A DNA stretch of 7,490 nt from Saprospiraceae bacterium (GTDB taxonomy: Bacteria > Bacteroidota > Bacteroidia > Chitinophagales > Saprospiraceae), in contig JABDPK010000130.1 of NCBI GenBank assembly GCA_013042795.1, forward strand, positions 1 to 7,490, read 5' to 3'. Below are positions 1 to 6,100 of this stretch, piece after piece. The notes below the pieces were generated by a model. The model saw only the letters and a program-made list of their open reading frames with translations. It ran no database searches and was not told the DNA's origin. The position numbers and the translations under genes were made by a program. Within the stretch, counting starts at the first letter, position 1; every line of letters begins with the position of its first letter.

Positions 1-2
1 AG

Positions 3-3000
3 TATACTATCACTGATATTTGTGGAAACAAGACTGATGATTGTGTTGGCGAATTTGAATTAATTGATGATGAACAACCAATTCCTGCATGTGACCTTTA
101 TACTTCAATTGCTTTAAATAATGGAGGTTTGGCTTTTGCCGGTCCATCCACTTTTGATGACAATTCATGGGATAATTGCGGTGTTTTCACCAAGCTCATC
201 CAGCGAATGGATCAGAGTGACTGTCAGTGCTACGAAAGAAAGCTTGACTTCATGCATTCTCTTGGCGAATACAATGGTCATTACTACTATTTATCAAAAT
301 ATAAGTATAACGGAAGAAGGGCATTCAATTTTGCAGAAGCTCTCGATGGAAATGTAGCGGTTATCAACAATGCAGGCGAAAATACATGGCTAAGGAATGC
401 TGTGAGCCAGATTACGGATGATCCGTATTATATCGGCTTGAAAGGCAACAGTTTTGATGTCAACAAAATGTATTGGGATGCCTCAAATAACAGCTATAAC
501 TTCAACGGACATTGGGCAAGTAATGAACCTTTCCCTGATGAAAATTACAGGAAAGGAGATGTCTATGTTGTTGTGAACGAAGATGGAGATTGGGAAGCAG
601 AAAGGCAAACAGGCCTCAAAACATATTATGTCGTAGAATTTGAAACCAAATGCGGATGGTCGCAGAAAGAATCATTCTGTTGTTCTGACCTTGGAGAAGA
701 AACAATGGTTTCAATGCGGGTCATTGACCTGGAAGGGAATCATAATTTCTGTATGGTTAATGTTGAAGTACAGGATTTTTCACCACCACGACTGGTTTGT
801 CCTGACAACACTGAAATTGATTGTTCTACACCTTATGATCTCGATGATTTATCACAGTATGGTTATGCAACAGCGATTGATGATTGTGATGTAGATATCA
901 CTGATGATGCACGTTTTGTCGAAGGAAATTGTGGAACAGGACAGATTATCAGAACATTTACTGCGACTGACGGCGTAAACTCTGTCTCTTGTAATCAGTT
1001 TATATACCTGGTTAACGATGATCAGTTTGACTATAACAGTATTAACTGGCCGGATGATGAACTGGTAACTGATTTGTGCACACTTGAAGACTATGATTCG
1101 GGAAGCAATATTCCGACATGGAATGCTGCAGATTATCCATGCAGTTCGATTATTTATACATATGAGGACCTGTTATTTAAAATAGTAGAAGGTGCTTGTC
1201 AGAAATTGGTAAGAACCTGGACGGTTGTTGACTGGTGTAACCCATACCAGGAATGGACATATGACCAGGTCATCAAACTAATGAATACCAATGGTCCGAC
1301 GTTAACAGCGGAATCCTGTCAGACCCTGAACGTTCCTGATGGCAATGTTATCGGCCAATGCCTCGTCCAGCTGGATGATGTGGTAGCTGATGTTCTTGAC
1401 ACTGGCTTAGGCTGTGGCGATCATCTGAAGTGGTCATATACCATCGATTTTGATTCAGATGGCACAATAGATGTTTCTGAAAATGGCAATGATGCCAGTG
1501 GTTCTTATCCTTATGGAAATCATATCCTAACATGGTATGTAGTGGATGATTGTGATAATGTAACTAGTTGTACCAAGTCTATCCAGATAAGAGATAACAA
1601 GGCACCGACTCCTTATTGTCACGGACAGATAGTGATACCTATAAATTCTGAAGAAGGCGTAGATATATGGGCCTCAGATATTGACCTTGGAAGTGTTGAT
1701 GATTGTCTGAATAATCCTGTAACGCTTTCATTTGAAGAAAATAGTATTGTGACTTCATACAATGTCAATTGTGATGATATTATAGAAGGAGAAACTGTAG
1801 GATGGGTGCTGTTAGATATGTGGGTATGGGATGATCCAAATCCATCGATTGCCAACAAGTCCTATTGTACTGTAACAATTCAGGTACAGGATAATGCTGG
1901 AGTTTGTGGAGCTGCGTCAATGGGTATGATAGCTGGTAATATCATAACAGAAGAATATGAAAGTGTTGAAAACGTGGAGGTCAATATTATGACCAATAAT
2001 CCTGATTTTCCTAAATACCAGATGTCATCCAACGGAGAATTCATGTTTGATGAAGTATTGATGCATGAGGATTATACCCTCAGTGCATTCAAAGATGATG
2101 ATTACCTCAATGGCGTGTCAACCCTGGACCTGGTAATCATACAAAGACATATACTTGGAATTGACAGACTGGACAGTCCATATCAGTTGATAGCTGCCGA
2201 TGTGAACAGTTCAAGCGATATCTCTGCTATAGACCTTATAGAATTAAGAAAATTGATACTTGGAATTTATGAGGAGTTGCCTCAAAATAATTCCTGGAGA
2301 TTTGTTTCAGAGGATTTCAAATTTACAGATCCTTTGGCACCATGGCCATTTGAGGAAGTAATCAATTTTGAAAACTTCGAAACAGATGTATTTGATGCCA
2401 ACTTCATGGGTATCAAGATAGGAGATGTAAACGGTTCTGTGATTGCAGATTTCAATGCAAAAAATACTGTAGAGAGAAGTAATGAAGGGTTCGAGATTCT
2501 AATTGATCAGACAATCACTGATAAAGGGAATACTAGAGTTCAGCTGATTGCTAATTCCTCTACAGATGTCGCAGGTTTGCAATTCAATCTGGGATTTGAC
2601 AAATCTGTAACTGATTTGATAGCAGCTATTCCGATGGAATTTAATATCGGCAATGAGAATATTGCATGGCAAAATCTGGATGAAGGGAATATTGTATTGA
2701 GCTGGAATGACAGTCATAAGACTTATGTCAAAGAGGGAGATGTCATTATGGAATTCCTGTTTGAAGGAAGTCATGACAACCCTGTGCTTAATGCGCCGCA
2801 AACTGATTTTAACTCAGAAATATATCTGTTGAACAAAAAAGATGACTTACTTATAAAAGATATACAATTCAGAAATAGTACCGAACTCAAACCAAACTTT
2901 GTAGTCAGTCAGAATATTCCGAATCCATTCAATGAATTAACGGCGATCGGATTCAGCATCGAAAAAGCAGGACCAGTTAAAATCGATGTGACTGACAGCA

Positions 3001-3155
3001 ATGGAAGACTCATTTACAACTTTGAAAAGAACTATCCGGCGGGATATAACGAAATCATACTGAAAAGGAATGATTTGGACGCAACGGGCATACTCTATTA
3101 TACTATTTCAACATCATCTCATTCTTCAACCAAAAAAATGATTCTATTGAGATAA
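3..3155 (+). CDS. Giant T9SS-sorted surface protein with C-type-lectin-like, Ig-like, dockerin-like and cohesin-like domains (5' partial)
   Basis: The reading frame is open from the first bases, so the start lies upstream; the TTG at 129 falls inside an Ig-like module and is not a start. Counting from base 3, 1050 residues are visible. In order: the end of an Ig/HYR-like module (1-30); a module (about 31-257) split by a C-type-lectin-like domain (about 81-214); Ig-like modules at about 258-341, 342-428 (signature WTVVDWC, 406-412), 429-531 and 532-630; a carboxypeptidase-regulatory-like domain (640-698); a dockerin-like pair of helices (698-757); a conserved linker ending GDVNGS (807-812); a cohesin-like beta domain (828-957); and a type A T9SS sorting domain (966-1050, with QNIPNPFNE and terminal KKMILLR). 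The sorting domain predicts export by T9SS and cell-surface attachment or release. Inferred role: adhesin or surface scaffold. Family and domain calls are firm for the T9SS tail and dockerin-like part, good for the lectin fold, and moderate for the cohesin-like part. The ligand is unknown. Confidence 0.93.
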   Translation, partial: YTITDICGNKTDDCVGEFELIDDEQPIPACDLYTSIALNNGGLAFAGPSTFDDNSWDNCGVFTKLIQRMDQSDCQCYERKLDFMHSLGEYNGHYYYLSKYKYNGRRAFNFAEALDGNVAVINNAGENTWLRNAVSQITDDPYYIGLKGNSFDVNKMYWDASNNSYNFNGHWASNEPFPDENYRKGDVYVVVNEDGDWEAERQTGLKTYYVVEFETKCGWSQKESFCCSDLGEETMVSMRVIDLEGNHNFCMVNVEVQDFSPPRLVCPDNTEIDCSTPYDLDDLSQYGYATAIDDCDVDITDDARFVEGNCGTGQIIRTFTATDGVNSVSCNQFIYLVNDDQFDYNSINWPDDELVTDLCTLEDYDSGSNIPTWNAADYPCSSIIYTYEDLLFKIVEGACQKLVRTWTVVDWCNPYQEWTYDQVIKLMNTNGPTLTAESCQTLNVPDGNVIGQCLVQLDDVVADVLDTGLGCGDHLKWSYTIDFDSDGTIDVSENGNDASGSYPYGNHILTWYVVDDCDNVTSCTKSIQIRDNKAPTPYCHGQIVIPINSEEGVDIWASDIDLGSVDDCLNNPVTLSFEENSIVTSYNVNCDDIIEGETVGWVLLDMWVWDDPNPSIANKSYCTVTIQVQDNAGVCGAASMGMIAGNIITEEYESVENVEVNIMTNNPDFPKYQMSSNGEFMFDEVLMHEDYTLSAFKDDDYLNGVSTLDLVIIQRHILGIDRLDSPYQLIAADVNSSSDISAIDLIELRKLILGIYEELPQNNSWRFVSEDFKFTDPLAPWPFEEVINFENFETDVFDANFMGIKIGDVNGSVIADFNAKNTVERSNEGFEILIDQTITDKGNTRVQLIANSSTDVAGLQFNLGFDKSVTDLIAAIPMEFNIGNENIAWQNLDEGNIVLSWNDSHKTYVKEGDVIMEFLFEGSHDNPVLNAPQTDFNSEIYLLNKKDDLLIKDIQFRNSTELKPNFVVSQNIPNPFNELTAIGFSIEKAGPVKIDVTDSNGRLIYNFEKNYPAGYNEIILKRNDLDATGILYYTISTSSHSSTKKMILLR
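243..644 (+). other. C-type-lectin-like domain inserted in an Ig-like module
   Basis: About 134 residues of the first protein show the C-type lectin order of landmarks: YNGHYYYLSK, then an AFNFAEAL helix, GNVAVINNAGENTWL (the usual 'G-x-L-A-x-I-x-x-x-x-E-N' element), YYIGL, a Trp-rich turn (YWDASNNSYNFNGHWA), SNEPFPDEN in place of the EPN site, VYVVVNEDGDWEAE in place of the WND site, and a closing YYVVEFE strand. The domain holds no cysteine, although the flanking modules are cysteine-rich, so the classical disulfides are absent. The Glu-Pro and the Trp of the two calcium/sugar motifs remain, but the Asn of EPN and the Asn-Asp of WND do not. The fold is therefore likely, while calcium-dependent sugar binding is uncertain; protein or other ligands are possible. 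Confidence 0.8.
774..1892 (+). repeat. Four-module Ig/HYR-like super-repeat in the first protein
   Basis: Four successive extracellular beta modules, here called a-b-c-d', match the second cycle of the downstream protein in order. Module a has LVCPDNTEIDC and CGTGQIIRTFTATDG. Module b has INWPDDELVTDLC and LVRTWTVVDWC. Module c has CLVQLDD, the FDSDGTIDVSENGNDASGSYP stretch and VVDDCDNVTSC. Module d' has APTPYC, VDIWASDIDLGSVDDC, MWVWDD and CTVTIQVQDN. Paired cysteines recur at module edges, which suggests disulfide-stabilised rods suited to an extracellular stalk. The repeats are visible in protein sequence only; the DNA has diverged. Confidence 0.8.
2112..2438 (+). other. Dockerin-like domain and conserved GDVN linker, first protein
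   Basis: Two EF-hand-like half repeats are seen, GVSTLDLVIIQRHILG and ADVNSSSDISAIDLIELRKLILG, each a loop followed by a helix. Counting loop positions against the usual dockerin loop (D1-x-N3-x-D5-G6 ... D12), the second has D1, N3, S5 and D12. The first, which begins just upstream of this interval, has D1, D3, L5 and D12, so it lacks a normal position-5 ligand. A conserved linker follows (NSWRFV ... MGIKIGDVNGS), and its last residues resemble the start of a dockerin calcium loop although no helix follows. The same layout is present in the downstream paralogue. Confidence 0.8.
2484..2873 (+). other. Cohesin-like beta domain, first protein
   Basis: About 130 residues lie between the dockerin-like block and the T9SS tail. 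The pattern FEILIDQTITDKGNTRVQLIANSS, then VAGLQFNLGFD, GNIVLSWND and VKEGDVIMEFLFEG, follows the order of conserved strands in cohesin domains: an internal 'agmqf.l.fd' strand, then 'g.i.vs..d', then a 'G.l..i.f' strand. The match is weaker than in the downstream paralogue because the first strand lacks the usual 'v..Gd.v.vpv' form. It could alternatively be a generic Ig-like spacer preceding the sorting domain. Confidence 0.55.
2898..3152 (+). other. T9SS type A C-terminal sorting domain, first protein
   Basis: The last 85 residues contain the family landmarks: QNIPNPFNELTAIGFSI, then VKIDVTDSNGRLIYNF, AGYNEIILKRNDL, ATGILYYTIST and the basic-hydrophobic end TKKMILLR. In characterised type A cargo this domain directs export through the outer-membrane T9SS channel and is removed by the sortase-like PorU when the protein is attached to the surface. 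That is family knowledge; this sequence shows only the signal. Confidence 0.92.
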
Positions 3156-3180
3156 TTCTCTGAATAACCAGAAGATGTAA

Positions 3181-6100
3181 ATGATGAAATTAATTGATAC
3201 ACCAACACCTTATTTAAATATCATCGGAATGAAGAAACAATACACGATAACAGCCAGCCTTAAACAAATGAGGATGGTAGCATTGTGCTGTATGATTTTC
3301 TTTTGCCTTGGGCAGAATGAACTTCATTCACAGGATCCATGTACGGTCAATTGCGATATCATAAATCTTGCCTGCAATTCATCGATAAATGTATCGGTCA
3401 ATGAGGATTGTTACGCAGCAGTAACAACGGATCTCATTCTTGAAGATCCGCCATTTGAATATTGTCCTGATTCACCCACTTACTACGAAATTGAATTGTT
3501 TGATGAAGCCGGGCAATATATACCAGGTCATGTGATTGGATTTGAGCATGTAGGTCAGAGATTAAAGGCTTCAATAACTTTAAAGCCCTGCAGTATCAGT
3601 TGCTGGGGATATATTAATGTTGAAGATAAGGTCGGACCAAAGATAAGTGGTTGTAAAGATGGTCTGCTGCCACCGGTTATCCTTGATTGTTATGATTATG
3701 GAACTGGTATAGGACCAGACTGGCCTTATGTGTACGGAATATGTGATTATAGTTTTGATTACCTGTCATTCGAGGATGATACATCTAATGTAATGTGCAC
3801 GAATGGTTATGCAGTATCCATTTTACGCGAATGGACAGCTATTGATGAGCAGGGGTTCAGGGATAAGTGCTTCCAGGAAATATTTGTTGAAAAATATATT
3901 TTGAAAGATGTTGTTTTTCCTGCAGATTACGTAAAAGAGTATGAAGGTGATTGTGATATATTTAATGATATCTCACCTGAACTAACCGGTTATCCAAGCG
4001 GTGTGTTTTGCCCTAATATGCAATTCTATTACAATGACATTGTCTACAGGCAATGTGGCGCACAAAGGAAATTGTTGAGGGACTGGTCGGTTCTTGACTG
4101 GTGTACAGGAGAATCCAAAACCAAAGGGCAGATTATTAAGATCATTGATAATTCTTCCCCCGTAGTGGAATGTCCTCCCGATACAGTGCTATATCCGCAG
4201 GATCCCTATCGTTGTATTACGGACGTTGTGCTTGATCCATATGGGCTTTATGATAGTCTGACCAGGATCAGGGTAGTAGAGGAGTGTTCTTTACCTCTGT
4301 CTGTAAAGGTCGATTACCTGTTAGCTGTTGAAGGACAAAGTCCTCCGATCACAGGCGATTATTACCCGGTAATAATAAATAAAGATTCCACATTTGTAAT
4401 TAAAAATGTGCAGGAATCTGTTTGGGTCAGATATTGCTATTCGGACGATTGCGGGAATCAATCTCCTTATACCGAAGAAATACCAGAGCTTGTGGATTCA
4501 AATCTTACAAGCGCGTGTTGCTATTTCGAAATTCAGCTTGATGACCAGGAAGCACCAACAGCTATTTGTGAAGGATTTACAAAAGTACAACTGACATCCA
4601 CAGGGCTTACAGAAATATTTGCTGAAGTATTTGATGACTCAAGCTATGACCCATGTGGAGACATAATAGATTTTGAAGTAAAAAGAGAAAACAGTTCTTG
4701 CCCTGGATTTGATGAACATGGAAATAAGGACTGGGGTCCAAGCGTACATTTCTGTTGTGAGGACCTGGGTAAGACATTAACAATACGTCTGAGAGCTTTC
4801 GATCAGGCTGGAAATTATAGCGAATGCCTGGGACTTGTTAACGTAAGAAGCGAAGCAACCCTTAAAGTTGAATGTCCTGGAGATGTTGATCTTTATTGTG
4901 GTGACGATTATTCAGACAGGGCCTTGATAGGAATTCCGAGCGGTGAAAACGGATGTGAGTCTGGAATTAATATCGGTGAAGACTGGTTTGATATTTCTGA
5001 TTTCAATATTTCCTGTGGTACCGGAACAATTATAAGGACAGTTGATGTGCTGGATGATGATGGATATGTCTTGCAGAATTGCAGCCAGAGGATTTTTATT
5101 GATCCAGCCGGAAATTCCGAGTATCTCGAACCAGGTGATTTTGATTTTCCAATTGATGTGACAATTGATGAATGTGCATTTGGACCAAATACACACCCGG
5201 ACTTTACTGGAATGCCAGTGGCAAATAAAATATTTGAATGCACCAACATTGCAGTAAGTTATAAAGATGAAGCCCCTTTGTCGAGTAATCAGAATGGTGT
5301 ATGTTACACTATACTGCGAAAATGGAGGGTTGTTGATTGGTGTCGCTTTGATCCTGATCACCCATCCAGATTCACTTTGGAATCCGTTCAGGAAATCAGT
5401 ATCAGTAATTCGGGGTCTGCCTTATTTAACTGTCCGCAACAACTGGTAGTAGTGAATACTTCTAATGCAAATTGTGATGCATTCGTCGATCTTGAGGTTT
5501 ATGCATCTAATACATGTGGATCAAATATGTCAGTCTCCTGGGAGCTTGATGCCTTTAGTAATGGTACCATTGATGACTTTGGAAACGGGACGGATGCAAG
5601 TGATGTATATCCTGTAGGGAAACACCTGATTACCTACAATGCAGTAAATCAATGCGGGGGCGGTGCAAATTCGTGTACTTTCCAATTTGAAGTTAAGTCA
5701 GATAAAGCACCGATTCCGATTTGCAGATCAGAGTTGGTTTGGACAATCAGTTCTAACCAGGAAGCACTTGTATGGGCTTCTGATTTTGACCTGAAAAGTA
5801 TTGGAGGCTGTGATTCAAATGATCACCTTACATTTTCATTTGTCAGCCCATTGGAAAACAGTTTTCCTCAACCATCAAAAGTTTTCAGTTGTTCTGACAT
5901 TCCGGATGGGCAAGCTGAAAGTCTCGTAATGGATATCTATGTTGTTGATGAATCTGATCAATTTGCTTCATGCAATGTTGTTCTGCATCTCCAGGATAAC
6001 CATGACTTCTGTCCTGACCTCGGTGGGATGACGGTTATAGAAGGGGAAGTGTCGTCGGAAATGTATGAACCTGTCCAGGAAGTGATGGTAGAATTAAAGG

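Noticed and set aside
129..131. TTG as a start for the first large protein
   Set aside because: The frame is open back to the window edge and the upstream codons encode the end of one Ig-like module and the start of the next (CGN ... DDEQPIPAC), matching the paralogue; the true start is outside the window.
243..644. Glycoside hydrolase or other enzyme in the non-repeat part of the first protein, suggested by the dockerin-like domain
   Set aside because: No catalytic motif is seen; the segment fits a C-type-lectin-like fold in size and landmarks.
3156..3180. Promoter for the second large gene in the gap
   Set aside because: No TAnnTTTG-type element with a TTG-type -33 partner is visible in 25 bp, so co-transcription is the simpler reading.
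4908..5361. Minus-strand open frames of 113 and 149 codons within the second large gene
   Set aside because: They lie opposite a gene with clear domain structure, show no recognisable motifs and overlap each other in different frames; they are shadows.
3631..5997. Recent DNA-level tandem duplication
   Set aside because: The modules match as protein motifs, but codons and intervening sequence have diverged; I see no long near-identical DNA repeats.
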